The notes under the pieces were generated by a model, which was given only the letters and a program-made list of their open reading frames with translations, was not told the origin of the DNA and did not search any database. Position numbers and translations under genes: made by a program. This document shows positions 6,922 through 15,326 of a stretch of DNA of 33,672 nucleotides, in pieces (the first letter of the stretch is position 1; each line of letters begins with the position of its first letter). Source of the DNA: Burkholderiales bacterium Ga0077543 (GTDB lineage: Bacteria > Pseudomonadota > Gammaproteobacteria > Burkholderiales > Burkholderiaceae_C); the NCBI GenBank assembly GCA_001464055.1, contig LNET01000052.1, forward strand, positions 1 to 33,672, read 5' to 3'.

Positions 6922-6952
6922 GCAAAGAGCGCTCCGGCGCTCTTTGCCGTTT
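6922..6952 (+). terminator. Intrinsic terminator/attenuator after the pilin gene
   Basis: Perfect 11-bp stem (GCAAAGAGCGC / GCGCTCTTTGC) with a TCCG loop, followed by CGTTT. It lies 23 bases after the pilin stop and ends only 16 bases before the next ATG. It probably keeps pilin mRNA far above that of the downstream genes, with some readthrough. Confidence 0.85.
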
Positions 6953-6967
6953 CTGAACCTCATCCCG

Positions 6968-7741
6968 ATGAACCTGACTCAACGACTGAGCGCCGCCGCC
7001 CGACCGGCCGGCATCCACCTCGGCGTCAGCATCCTCATCGCCGCACTCGCGGCCTGGCTGGTCTTCGCCGTCTGGTACCCCCATCCCTATCGCGCCATTT
7101 CTGGTGGCCGCGAGTTGTTCACGCTGTTGATCGTGGTCGATGTGATCATGGGTCCGGCACTCACCCTGGTTCTCTACAACCCGGCCAAGCCGCGCGCCGA
7201 ACTGCTGCGCGACCTGGCGCTGGTGGCCGCACTTCAGCTGGGCGCCCTGGCCTACGGCATGTACTCCGTGCACGCCGCCAGGCCCGTGTTCATGTCCTTC
7301 GAGGGCAACCGTTTCCGCGCTGTCAGCGCCGCCGAGATCGACCCGAAGACCCTGCCCGAAGCGCAGCACGGCCTGGGCCGGTTCAGCCACTTCGGACCGG
7401 TGACCATCGCCGCCCGGCTGACGAAGAACACCGACCCCGACTTTGCCAACAGCATCAGGCAGTCGATGGACGGCCTGCACCCTTCGCTGCGCCCTTCCCG
7501 CTGGGAACCGTATGACGGCCACCGACAGGACGTGATCAAGGAACTGCGCCCGCTCGACGCCCTGCAAAAGCGCCCGCCTGAAGAACTGGCGGCGCTGAAT
7601 GCCGCCATCGCCAAGGCCGGCGTGCCGGTCGAACACCTGGGCTACCTGCCCTTGCAGTCGCGCACGCACACCGACTGGATCGTGCTGGTGGACCGCCGCA
7701 ACGCCGACCTGCGCGGCTACGCCGCCATCGACGGCTGGTGA
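6968..7741 (+). CDS. tfpZ: TfpX/TfpZ-family type IV pilin accessory protein
   Basis: Inner-membrane protein of 257 residues. Three hydrophobic segments are visible in the first ~100 residues (LGVSILIAALAAWLVFAVWY, FTLLIVVDVIMGPALTLVLY, and LALVAALQLGALAYGMYSVH), followed by a soluble domain of about 150 residues. The WYPHPY segment and the DVIMGPALTL segment are typical of TfpX/TfpZ, the accessory proteins encoded next to certain pilin alleles in Pseudomonas and relatives, where they modulate assembly of their partner pilin. ATG 6968 was preferred over an in-frame TTG at 6944, which lies inside the terminator hairpin. It sits directly between the pilin and the glycosyltransferase, as expected for a pilin-specific cassette. 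Which of TfpX, TfpY or TfpZ it matches best is not decided. Confidence 0.82.
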   Translation: MNLTQRLSAAARPAGIHLGVSILIAALAAWLVFAVWYPHPYRAISGGRELFTLLIVVDVIMGPALTLVLYNPAKPRAELLRDLALVAALQLGALAYGMYSVHAARPVFMSFEGNRFRAVSAAEIDPKTLPEAQHGLGRFSHFGPVTIAARLTKNTDPDFANSIRQSMDGLHPSLRPSRWEPYDGHRQDVIKELRPLDALQKRPPEELAALNAAIAKAGVPVEHLGYLPLQSRTHTDWIVLVDRRNADLRGYAAIDGW

Positions 7742-7746
7742 AACCC

Positions 7747-7764
7747 GGCGGCCGCAAGGCCGCC
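7747..7764 (+). other. GNRA-loop hairpin after tfpZ
   Basis: GGCGGCC-GCAA-GGCCGCC, a 7-bp GC stem on a GCAA tetraloop five bases after the tfpZ stop, with no T-run. It is probably an mRNA-stabilising or attenuating element rather than a full terminator. The rest of the 123-bp gap to pglL holds an imperfect direct repeat, GGGTGGCAAACC / GGGTGGCAGACC (about 7797-7821). Confidence 0.5.
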
Positions 7765-7864
7765 GCTTGGACAGCCCGTGCGGCCCGGGCAGACCGGGGT
7801 GGCAAACCAGGGTGGCAGACCGGCCAGTTAGCATCGGCCACCGCCGGCGCATCCCCTCCCGCTC

Positions 7865-9700
7865 TTGTCAGCTCACCCGCTTTTGCATCCCGCCCACCCC
7901 GCGGCGCCGGCCGTTCCCCCGGCCCTGTGGCTGACGGCCGGGCTGGCAGTGGCCGCGCCCACGCTGCTGGCCTACAGCGTGTCGCCTTCGCCCACGTTCC
8001 TGAACCAGGCGCTGGCGCTGGCGCTGTGGGCGCTGTGGGTGCTGGTGTCGCAGCCGGCCTGGGCGGGGCGGGCGCTGGCCGCACCGCTGCTGGCGCTGGC
8101 GCTGATGGCCGCCGCGGCACTGTGGTCCTGGCTGCCGGGGGGCCAGCCGGCCAGCCTGGCGCTGTCGGCCCTGGGGCTGCTGGCCGCGGCCGCCCTGCTG
8201 CTGGCCGCCGGTGCCGGCGCACGTGCGCGCAGCGACGCAGCGCTGCTGTTCGCCGCCTTCTGCTGGGCCGCCCTGGCCGCCGGGCTGCTGAACGCGGTGC
8301 TGGCCGCCGTGCAGGTGTTCGCGCCAGGCTGGTGTGACGGCACCTGGCTGGCCGCTTCCGGCATTCCGGGCCGGGCGGTGGGCAATCTGCGCCAGCCCAA
8401 CCACCTGAGCAGCGTACTCACCTGGGCCTGCATCGCCGTCATCGGCCTGCTGGAAATGCGCCGGCTGACACCCCGCTGGGCCGCGGCGGCGCTGGCGCTG
8501 CTGGTGGCGGCGGTGGTGCTGACGGCTTCGCGCACGGGGCTGCTGAGCGTGCTGCTGCTGGCGCTGTGGGGCCTGGCCGACCGCCGCCTGGGCAGCCGCA
8601 CGCGGCTGCTGCTGCTGGCCACGCCTTTGCTTTACGGCGCCGCGTGGTGGGGGCTGGCGCAGTGGTCTGCGGCCACGGCCCAGGCCTTCGGCGGCGCGGC
8701 GCGGCTGGCCGAAACCGACATCTCGGGTTCACGCTTCGGCATCTGGGCGAACACGCTGGCGCTCATCCGCCAGCAGCCCTGGACCGGCGTGGGCTGGGGC
8801 GAGTTCAACTTCGCCTGGACGCTGACGCCCTTTCCGCAGCGCCCCACCGCCTTCTTCGACCACGCCCACAACCTGCCGCTGCAGCTGCTGGCCGAACTGG
8901 GCCTGCCGCTGGGCGGCGCGGTGCTGGCGCTGCTGCTGTGGGGCCTGGCCCGGGCGGTGCGGCTGGCCTTCTGGCGCAGCGCGGTGGCAGGCGATGAAGC
9001 GGATGCCGGCAGCGTTGCCGGGATGGCACCGCAAGACCTGGCGCCGCTGGCCGCCGCGCAGCGCTGCGCGGTGATGGCGGTGGTGATGATCGGGCTGCAC
9101 AGCCTGCTGGAATACCCGCTGTGGTACGCCTACTTCCTGCTGCCCACGGCCTGGCTCTGGGGATTCGCCTTGCAGGCCGGCGCGCCGCGGCCGGCCGGGG
9201 CAGACCGCCCCGCACCCGCCCTGGCCGCCGCCGGCGTGCTGCTGATGCTGGGCACGGCGCTGGCGGTGGCCGACTACCGCCACGTCACGCGCATCTTCAA
9301 GGCCAGCCCGGGCGCCGCACCGCTGGAACAGCGCATCGACAGCGGCCGCGAAAGCCTGTTCTTCGCCCACCATGCCGACTACGCCGCGGCCACCGCGGGT
9401 GTGGCCGTGGCCGACACCCAGGCCGCCTTCGACCGCGCCACGCATTACCTGCTGGACACCCGGCTGATGACGGCCTGGGCCCGGTTCCTGGCCGACCAGG
9501 GCCGCACCGAGGAAGCCCGCCACCTGGCCCAGCGCCTGCGCGAGTTCCGCAAGCCCGAGAGCCAGGATTTCTTCAGCGCCTGCGAAATGCCGACGGCCGC
9601 ATCGGCGCCGCCTGCCGCATCGGAGCCGCCGGCCGGGCTGCCTTTCCAGTGCACGCCGCCGCAGGGCCGGGTCGACTGGCGCAGCTACCTGCCGCGCTGA
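7865..9700 (+). CDS. pglL: PglL/PilO-type O-oligosaccharyltransferase (Wzy_C/PglL_A family)
   Basis: Polytopic inner-membrane protein of 611 residues with about 12 hydrophobic segments. Diagnostic segments: GNLRQPNHLSSVLTW (the RQPNHLS motif), FFDHAHNLPLQLLAELG (the DHxHN motif of the periplasmic loop) and LHSLLEYPLWYAYFLLP; this set separates PglL-type protein ligases from O-antigen ligases WaaL. After the last membrane segment (about residue 475) comes a periplasmic C-terminal domain. It should transfer a lipid-linked glycan onto Ser/Thr of pilin or other exported proteins in the periplasm; the upstream pilin is the obvious substrate. The frame opens with TTG at 7865 and has no ATG near the first membrane segment and no clear ribosome-binding site, so the start is uncertain. 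A WaaL-type ligase is the alternative. Confidence 0.86.
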   Translation: MSAHPLLHPAHPAAPAVPPALWLTAGLAVAAPTLLAYSVSPSPTFLNQALALALWALWVLVSQPAWAGRALAAPLLALALMAAAALWSWLPGGQPASLALSALGLLAAAALLLAAGAGARARSDAALLFAAFCWAALAAGLLNAVLAAVQVFAPGWCDGTWLAASGIPGRAVGNLRQPNHLSSVLTWACIAVIGLLEMRRLTPRWAAAALALLVAAVVLTASRTGLLSVLLLALWGLADRRLGSRTRLLLLATPLLYGAAWWGLAQWSAATAQAFGGAARLAETDISGSRFGIWANTLALIRQQPWTGVGWGEFNFAWTLTPFPQRPTAFFDHAHNLPLQLLAELGLPLGGAVLALLLWGLARAVRLAFWRSAVAGDEADAGSVAGMAPQDLAPLAAAQRCAVMAVVMIGLHSLLEYPLWYAYFLLPTAWLWGFALQAGAPRPAGADRPAPALAAAGVLLMLGTALAVADYRHVTRIFKASPGAAPLEQRIDSGRESLFFAHHADYAAATAGVAVADTQAAFDRATHYLLDTRLMTAWARFLADQGRTEEARHLAQRLREFRKPESQDFFSACEMPTAASAPPAASEPPAGLPFQCTPPQGRVDWRSYLPR

Positions 9701-9707
9701 ACCCGGG

Positions 9708-10211
9708 TCAGCCGCCCGACCAGTCGCCGCTCTTGCCGCCGCTCTTGTGCAGCACGCGAATGCCGTCCATCACCATGCCGCGGTCGGCGGCCTTGCACAT
9801 GTCGTAAACGGTGAGCAGGCCCACCTGCACCGCCGTCAGCGCTTCCATTTCCACGCCAGTGCGGCCATGGGTTTCCACCTGGGCGATGCAGTGCACGGTG
9901 CTGGCGGCTTCGTCCAGCGTGAAGTCCACCGCCACGCGCGTGATGGGCAGCGGGTGGCACAGCGGCACCAGGTCGGCGGTGCGCTTGGCGCCCTGGATGG
10001 CGGCGATGCGTGCCACGCCGATCACGTCGCCTTTCTTCGCCTGGCCCTGGGCAATCAGCTGGAAAGTGGCCGGCTGCATGCGGATGCTGCCGGTGGCGCG
10101 GGCCACGCGGTGGGTCTCGGCCTTGGCCGACACGTCGACCATGTGGGCCTGGCCCTGGGCATCGAAGTGGGTCAGGGCTTGGGGGGTGTCGGGGCGGACG
10201 TCGGGGCTCAT
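9708..10211 (-). CDS. moaC: Cyclic pyranopterin monophosphate synthase (molybdenum cofactor)
   Basis: MoaC, 167 residues, the usual length. It converts the 3',8-cyclo-7,8-dihydro-GTP made by MoaA to cyclic pyranopterin monophosphate, the first stable intermediate of molybdopterin. Seen: [46 protein letters not shown] and [11 protein letters not shown]; Asp137 and Lys140 in the last segment correspond to the catalytic Asp and Lys of E. coli MoaC. It is convergent with pglL (seven bases between stops) and divergent from the M48 protease gene, whose start is 106 bases away. No other moa/moe genes are nearby, so it is a solitary copy as often in Burkholderiales. No Moco riboswitch fits in the short upstream region. 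Confidence 0.96.
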   Translation of the reverse strand: MSPDVRPDTPQALTHFDAQGQAHMVDVSAKAETHRVARATGSIRMQPATFQLIAQGQAKKGDVIGVARIAAIQGAKRTADLVPLCHPLPITRVAVDFTLDEAASTVHCIAQVETHGRTGVEMEALTAVQVGLLTVYDMCKAADRGMVMDGIRVLHKSGGKSGDWSGG

Positions 10212-10317
10212 GGCAGCGCAGCAACCTTCGGAAACATGCAGGTGTCATGATTGTCCGGTGGAACGCTTCGCCGCCGCAGGCACTCCCACTTCCCTGGATT
10301 CCCCGAGCCTGCCCCGC

Positions 10318-11937
10318 ATGAACGTGAACTCGTCACCCCGCCCCACCCCGATCTGGCAGCGCCTGCTGGCAAGCCTGCTGGCGCTGCTGATCGCGCTGCC
10401 CCTGCCGGCGCAGGCCCAGGGCACGGCACCCGTGCGGCTGCCATCGCTGGGCGAAAGCGCCAATGCCGACCTGAGCGTGGCCGACGAAAAGCGCATTGGC
10501 GAATCCATCATGCGCGAAGGCCGGCGCGACCCCACCTTCCTCGACGACCCGGTGCTGCTGGACTATCTGCAGTCGCTGTGGGTGCCGCTGGTGCTGGCCG
10601 CACGCCAGCGCGGCGACATCGACGCCGACACCGCGTCCTACTTCGCCTACGAAGCCTTCCTGCTGCGCGAACGCAGCGTGAATGCCTTCGCCTTGCCGGG
10701 CGGCTTCGTCGGCGTGCACCTGGGCCTGATCGCCATCACCAACACCCGCGACCAGCTGGCTTCGGTGCTGGCGCATGAACTGGCACACGTCACGCAGCGC
10801 CACATCGCGCGCAGCATCGCACCGGGCGCCCGTTCGTCGATGGTGGGGCTGGCGGCCATCCTGCTGGGCATCCTGGCCGCCACGCAGGGGGCCAGCGCCG
10901 ACGTCGTCAACGCCTCGATCGCCGGCGGCCAGGCCGCGGCCATCCAGGGGCAGCTGAACTTCTCGCGCGACATGGAACGCGAGGCCGACCGCATCGGCTA
11001 CGGCCTGCTGGGCGCCGCCGGCTACGCCACCGCCGGCATGGGCGAGATGTTCGAACGCATGGAAGTGGCCAACCGGCTGAACGACGCCGGCAACTTCCCC
11101 TACCTGCGCAGCCACCCGCTGACGGTGGACCGCATTGCCGAAGCGCGCTCGCGCACTCTGGTGCCCGGCAGCGCGCCTTCGGCACCGCCGCTGGCGCATG
11201 CGCTGATGCAGGCGCGGGCGCGGGTGCTGATGGACACCAGCGCGCTGGGGCTGCAGCGGCTGGTGGGCGGCGAGACTTCGTCACCCCAGATGCAGGACCG
11301 GCTGGCCGCCAGCTATGCCGGCGCCATGGCCGCGGTGATGCTGAAAGACAGCGCGCGCCTGGCGCATTTCGGTCCGGCGCTCGAGACCGCGCTGGCCCAG
11401 GCGCGCCAGGCCAGCCCGCGCGAACCCATGGCCGAACGCGCGCTGGCCATGCTGAAGGCCGAAGTGCAGATGGCCCGCGGCCAGGGCGCGGCCGCGATGC
11501 AGACGCTGGCCGAGCTGCCGCTGGTGGAAGCGCCCGGCGTCAGCGCCAGGCCGCAGCTGCTGCTGCGCGCCCGCGCCGCGCTGGCCGGTGCCGGCGGACA
11601 AGCCGATGCCACGGCCGTGGGCGGCGAATTGCGCCGCGTCACCGAAGACCTGCAGACCTGGGTGACCGACCAGCCGCAGGACGGCGCCGCCTGGGAACAG
11701 CTGGCGGCCACGGCCGAAGCCAGCGGCCTGCGCCTGCGCGCGCTGCGCGCTGGCGCCGAGGCCCGCGCTGCGGTGGGCGACCTGAACGGCGCCATCGACC
11801 GCCTGCGCGCCGCCCAGAGCTCGGCCGGCAGCGTGGCCGGCCAGGAATTCATCGAGGCTTCGGTCATCGACGCCAGGCTGCGCCAACTGGTGGCGCAGCG
11901 CCGGATGCTGGTGCTGGAAGCGCGCGGCGAGCGCTGA
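10318..11937 (+). CDS. Periplasmic M48-family metalloprotease with C-terminal TPR region (BepA/YfgC-like)
   Basis: Exported zinc protease of 539 residues. N-terminal signal peptide: Arg after a Pro/Ser-rich start, hydrophobic LLASLLALLIALPLP, cleavage likely at AQA|Q (about 33-34). Catalytic motif HELAH with His153, Glu154 and His157; the third zinc ligand is Glu222 in MEREADRIG. LPGGFVGVHLGLI precedes the motif, as in BepA. The C-terminal ~230 residues are alanine-rich helices consistent with TPR repeats, so the layout is that of BepA, the periplasmic protease/chaperone for outer-membrane protein LptD and BAM quality control; whether it is an ortholog is not shown. The frame is open far upstream, but the ATG at 10318 is the only start that gives a proper signal peptide. 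Convergent with the holin-like gene. Confidence 0.9.
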   Translation: MNVNSSPRPTPIWQRLLASLLALLIALPLPAQAQGTAPVRLPSLGESANADLSVADEKRIGESIMREGRRDPTFLDDPVLLDYLQSLWVPLVLAARQRGDIDADTASYFAYEAFLLRERSVNAFALPGGFVGVHLGLIAITNTRDQLASVLAHELAHVTQRHIARSIAPGARSSMVGLAAILLGILAATQGASADVVNASIAGGQAAAIQGQLNFSRDMEREADRIGYGLLGAAGYATAGMGEMFERMEVANRLNDAGNFPYLRSHPLTVDRIAEARSRTLVPGSAPSAPPLAHALMQARARVLMDTSALGLQRLVGGETSSPQMQDRLAASYAGAMAAVMLKDSARLAHFGPALETALAQARQASPREPMAERALAMLKAEVQMARGQGAAAMQTLAELPLVEAPGVSARPQLLLRARAALAGAGGQADATAVGGELRRVTEDLQTWVTDQPQDGAAWEQLAATAEASGLRLRALRAGAEARAAVGDLNGAIDRLRAAQSSAGSVAGQEFIEASVIDARLRQLVAQRRMLVLEARGER

Positions 11938-11955
11938 ACACGGCCCCCGGCCCGT

Positions 11956-12312
11956 TCAGCCGCCGCGGCTGAACAGGCGTTCGGTGGCGACGTCGATGAG
12001 CATCGCGCACAGGCTGTAGAGCAGCGAGCCGATCAGCGCCGCGGTGAAGCCCGTGACGCCGAAACCCTGCAGCACCGAGGCCGCGGCCCAGAACATCAGG
12101 GCGTTGATGACGAACAGGAACAGGCCCAGGGTGATGAGGGTGACTGGCAGCGTCAGCAGCACCAGCAGCGGCCGCACCAGGGTGTTGAACAGGCCCAGCA
12201 CCAGGGCCGCGATCAGCGCCGAGGTGAAGCTCGCGACCTGCACGCCGGAGTACAGATGCGCCACCAGCAGGAGTGCCGCGGCCAGGAGGAACCAACGCAG
12301 AAGGATCTTCAT
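11956..12312 (-). CDS. Phage holin superfamily IV (YvlD-like) small membrane protein
   Basis: Small membrane protein of 118 residues with four hydrophobic segments: LLRWFLLAAALLLVAHLY, ALIAALVLGLFNTLVRPLLVLL, TLPVTLITLGLFLFVINALMFWAA and FTAALIGSLLYSLCAMLI. The LGLFNTLVRPLLVLLTLPVT(L)ITLGLF stretch is the signature of the Phage_holin_4_2/YvlD family. Despite the name, chromosomal members are not known to be lytic; their function is unclear, possibly in envelope stress. No lysis or phage genes are nearby. It is convergent with the M48 protease gene (18 bases apart) and divergent from the SWIB gene (225 bases). Confidence 0.87.
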   Translation of the reverse strand: MKILLRWFLLAAALLLVAHLYSGVQVASFTSALIAALVLGLFNTLVRPLLVLLTLPVTLITLGLFLFVINALMFWAAASVLQGFGVTGFTAALIGSLLYSLCAMLIDVATERLFSRGG

Positions 12313-12537
12313 GGGCCCAGCATAGCGTGGTGCGGATGCATCTGATCATGCCCACCGACGCGAATCAGCGCGTTTCTCCTATGAAAACGCCTTCTCCTGG
12401 CGGTTGCCACGCAGTACGATCGCGCTTGCTCGGCCGACCATGACAACAAGGCAAGCCTCGTCACCGAACGCGGCGCCCCGAAATGTGATTCAGCAGGCGG
12501 CTGGCAGGTCACTCAACAACTGACGGAGAAATTCCAA

Positions 12538-12957
12538 ATGGCAACTGCGAAGAAGGCTCCTGCGAAGAAGGCCGCACCGGCCAAGAAGGCTGCACCCGCG
12601 AAGAAGGCAGCACCGGCCAAGAAGGCGGCCCCGGCGAAGAAGGCAGCGCCCGCCAAGAAGGCGGCACCTGCAGCCAAGAAGGCTGCGGCAAAGGCCCCCG
12701 CGAAGAAGCGCACCCCCAGCGCTGCCTTCATGAAGGCGCTGACCCCCAGCGCAGCACTGGCCGCCCTGGTGGGCGACAAGCCGCTGCCGCGCACCGAGGT
12801 GACCAAGAAGGTGTGGGAATACATCAAGAAGAACAAGCTGCAGGACGCGGCGAAGAGAACGCTGATCAACGCCGACGCCAAGCTGAAGGCCGTGGTCGAT
12901 CAGGCCCAGGTGTCGATGTTCGAGCTGACCAAGAAGATCAGCCAGCACCTGAAGTAA
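12538..12957 (+). CDS. SWIB/MDM2-domain protein with histone-H1-like Lys/Ala/Pro tail
   Basis: Basic protein of 139 residues in two parts. Residues 1-57 are almost only Lys, Ala and Pro, built from about eight AAPAKK-type repeats, like the tails of histone H1 and of bacterial H1-like proteins; it should bind DNA non-specifically. Residues ~60-139 form a SWIB/MDM2 domain: LTPSAALAALVGDKPLPRTE, VTKKVWEYIKKNKLQD, RTLINADAKLKAVV and FELTKKISQHL. This domain is known from eukaryotic SWI/SNF complexes and from a topoisomerase fusion in Chlamydia. A nucleoid-associated role is likely but unproven. Strong RBS GGAG nine bases before the ATG; a very strong terminator follows. The repeated tail DNA (about 12553-12700) can expand or contract. 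Confidence 0.92.
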   Translation: MATAKKAPAKKAAPAKKAAPAKKAAPAKKAAPAKKAAPAKKAAPAAKKAAAKAPAKKRTPSAAFMKALTPSAALAALVGDKPLPRTEVTKKVWEYIKKNKLQDAAKRTLINADAKLKAVVDQAQVSMFELTKKISQHLK

Positions 12958-13001
12958 GGCGCTTCGGCGCTTTGGCGAGCGTTTTCACCAGCGCTTGAGC
13001 A

Positions 13002-13027
13002 ACGGGGCCCCGCGGGGCCCCGTTTTT
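13002..13027 (+). terminator. Rho-independent terminator after the SWIB gene
   Basis: ACGGGGCCCC-GC-GGGGCCCCGT followed by TTTTT. It has a self-complementary GC-rich stem and a five-T run, 44 bases after the stop. No T-run is present for the minus-strand peptidase gene that converges from the other side. Confidence 0.92.
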
Positions 13028-13067
13028 CATGGCGCGTGCAGCTTCGCGCTGCCGGCGCTTCTGTGGT

Positions 13068-15110
13068 TCAGGGGTTCAGCGCACGGCCGATGAAGGCCTC
13101 GAGGCGACGCATGAAGTCGGCATGGTTGGCGCTCAGCGCCCAGCCGTGGCCTTCGTCGTAGTTGACACGTTCCACGGCCACGCCGGCCCGGCGCGCGGCG
13201 GCCATGAAGCGGTCGGCGTGCTCGGGCGGTACGCGCCTGTCGTAGACACCCTGGCCCAGCAGCACCGGCACCTTGATCTCGGCCACACGCTGCAGCGGCG
13301 ACGTGGCGCGCAAGCGCTCGGCGTCGCGCCCGGGCTCGCCCACCAGCGCGGGCAGGCCGTGGCGCTTGAACTGCTCGGTGGTGTCGCCCCAGGTCGCGGT
13401 GAAGATCAGCTCGATGTCGGTGACACCCACGTGGCTGGCGGCACAGCGGTATTGCCCGGGGTGGCGAATGGGGCCCATCAGCGCCGCATAGCCGCCGTAG
13501 CTGCTGCCGAAGATGCACACCCGCGCCGGGTCGACCCAGCCGGCCTGGGCGGCCCAGGCCACGGCGTCGGCCAGGTCGTCCTGCATGGCCAGGCCCCATT
13601 GCTGCCAGCCGGCGCGGAAGTGGCGCCAGCCGAAGCCGGTGCTGCCGCGGAACTCGACTTCGAGCACACGCCAGCCGCGGCTGGCCAGGAACTGGGCCTC
13701 GCCCGACCACAGCCGGTCGCTGCCGCGCACCCAGGGGCCGCCATGCACCAGCACCACGGCGGGCAGGGGCTTGGCCTGGTCCTGCCCCGCCGGGTGGGTC
13801 AGCACCAGCGGCAGGGGCAGGCCGTCGCGGGCGGGCACGCGGTGGAAGGTGCGCTTGCCCTGGGTGGCTTCGGGCAGCCAGGGCCGCATCTGGCCCAGCA
13901 GGCGCAGCCTGGAAGCAGCGGGCTCGAAGACATAGATCTCGCCCTGGTTGCGGTCGCTGCGCGACTGCACGACGAAAAGGTTGCTGGACTCGCAGCGCCC
14001 GCACACCAGCCGGTTGAAGCGGTCGGGCGGCAGCGCCGCGTCGACACGTTGTTGCACCGTCGCCAGCCTTTCGTCGAACCACACCGACACCGGCTGCGCG
14101 GCACGGGTGTGCAGGCCCAGCAGCGCGCCGGTGCTGCGGTTGCGCACCAGCTCGGCCTGGGCGTCGAAACCGTTCAGCGCAGCCACGGGCTCGGTGCCCA
14201 GCTTGCGCTGGCGCAGGTTGAATTCGAACACCGCCGAGGTGTCGCGGCCGTTGCGGGTTTCCACCAGCAGCTGTTCGGGGCCTTCCAGCGCCAGCGGCAC
14301 CAGGCTGTCTTCGCTGATGGCGGGGCGGTCGTCGACGAGTTGCCAGTCGTCGCTGCCGGGCGCGCGCCAGTGCAGGCGTTCGCGGCCGTCGTGCACGACG
14401 CGCACCACGCGCGGTTCGCCCTGGGGGTCGAGCAGCCAGCTCGAGGCGAAGGCCGGCATGCCGGCGCCCACCGTGCGCATCGTGCCGCTGCGCGTGTTCA
14501 GCCGCACCAGCCGGCCGCTGACCGGGTCGCCGCGCGCGTCGCTGAAGGGGCGGTACATCAGCACGTCGTCGCTGCCATCGTCCAGCGTGTCGAAGAGAAA
14601 CCAGCCGTAAGGCAGGACGCGGCTCTGGATGCGCGTGCCGATCTGTTCGGTGGTCTCGACCCAGGCCACCAGCTGGCGGCCGTTGCCGCCGTCGTGGTCG
14701 ACGGCGAACAGGCCGGCACCGCCTTCGCTGACGATGTAGCCGGGCTGCGAACCGCCGTAGACCAGCCGGTCGTCGTTGACCCAGGTCACGCCGTTGACGT
14801 TGGCGTTAGAGAAGGCGCCTACGACCTTGAAGTCGCCGGGGCTGTCGAGCGAAGCCACCGCCGCTACCCGGCGTCCACCTTCGGCGCTCAGCACCACGGC
14901 CATGCGCCGGCCCGAAGGCGACACCGCCACCTCGCCGAACTGTGGCGGGCGCAGGAAGTGTTCGGCCGGCAGCGGCTGGCCGGGCGCTGGCAGGGCGGCC
15001 CCTGCAGGGGCTGCGGTTTCAGCCGCGGCGGTGGCAGAAGCGGCAGAAGCGGCGGCCAGGGCCAGCACGGCGGCGAACGCGCGAAGACCGCGGAAGTGGG
15101 GCAGATGCAT
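13068..15110 (-). CDS. S9 family (prolyl oligopeptidase/acylaminoacyl-peptidase-like) serine peptidase, exported
   Basis: Exported serine peptidase of 680 residues. Signal peptide: HFRGLRAFAAVLALAAASAASATA, cleavage near 24-30. Residues ~45-430 form the beta-propeller that limits access to the active site (repeating segments such as VSPSGRRMAVVL, WVNDDRLVYGG). The C-terminal alpha/beta hydrolase domain starts with LPLVLTHPAG and VVLVHGGPWVR (oxyanion region). The catalytic triad is Ser537 in GSSYGGYAA, Asp624 in GVYDRRVP and His655 in DEGHGW. It belongs to the S9 group with alanine/tripeptidyl or acylaminoacyl specificity; the exact substrate is unknown but short peptides in the periplasm are likely. 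Transcribed divergently from the S8 peptidase gene with a 216-bp shared upstream region in which I see no clear operator. Confidence 0.93.
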   Translation of the reverse strand: MHLPHFRGLRAFAAVLALAAASAASATAAAETAAPAGAALPAPGQPLPAEHFLRPPQFGEVAVSPSGRRMAVVLSAEGGRRVAAVASLDSPGDFKVVGAFSNANVNGVTWVNDDRLVYGGSQPGYIVSEGGAGLFAVDHDGGNGRQLVAWVETTEQIGTRIQSRVLPYGWFLFDTLDDGSDDVLMYRPFSDARGDPVSGRLVRLNTRSGTMRTVGAGMPAFASSWLLDPQGEPRVVRVVHDGRERLHWRAPGSDDWQLVDDRPAISEDSLVPLALEGPEQLLVETRNGRDTSAVFEFNLRQRKLGTEPVAALNGFDAQAELVRNRSTGALLGLHTRAAQPVSVWFDERLATVQQRVDAALPPDRFNRLVCGRCESSNLFVVQSRSDRNQGEIYVFEPAASRLRLLGQMRPWLPEATQGKRTFHRVPARDGLPLPLVLTHPAGQDQAKPLPAVVLVHGGPWVRGSDRLWSGEAQFLASRGWRVLEVEFRGSTGFGWRHFRAGWQQWGLAMQDDLADAVAWAAQAGWVDPARVCIFGSSYGGYAALMGPIRHPGQYRCAASHVGVTDIELIFTATWGDTTEQFKRHGLPALVGEPGRDAERLRATSPLQRVAEIKVPVLLGQGVYDRRVPPEHADRFMAAARRAGVAVERVNYDEGHGWALSANHADFMRRLEAFIGRALNP

Positions 15111-15326
15111 GCTGGAACCCGGTAGACAGCAGGGCCGGCCAGTCTAGGCTAACGGCACAGTCGCAGGCTGTCCGGTCAGCAGTGCACGGACGCGACAAAC
15201 TGCCCATGATCACGCCTGGGGATGTCGGCAGATGCGAAGTTCGGGCACTCTGCACCCTCGTGGCCCGACGCCGGCCAGCCGGCCCGCCTTCCCGCAGGCC
15301 TGTCATCACGCTCCAGGAGAACCCCC

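Noticed and set aside
10212..10317. Molybdenum cofactor riboswitch upstream of moaC
   Set aside because: The divergent gap is 106 bases and shows no Moco-riboswitch-like paired core.
11956..12312. Phage remnant suggested by a 'holin' family protein
   Set aside because: The family is widespread on chromosomes and no other phage gene is nearby.
13029..15125. 698-residue open frame on the plus strand opposite the S9 peptidase
   Set aside because: It is exactly antisense to a gene with full catalytic triad and signal peptide; the translation is His/Gln/Ala/Gly-rich without any domain. High GC content removes stops in this frame.
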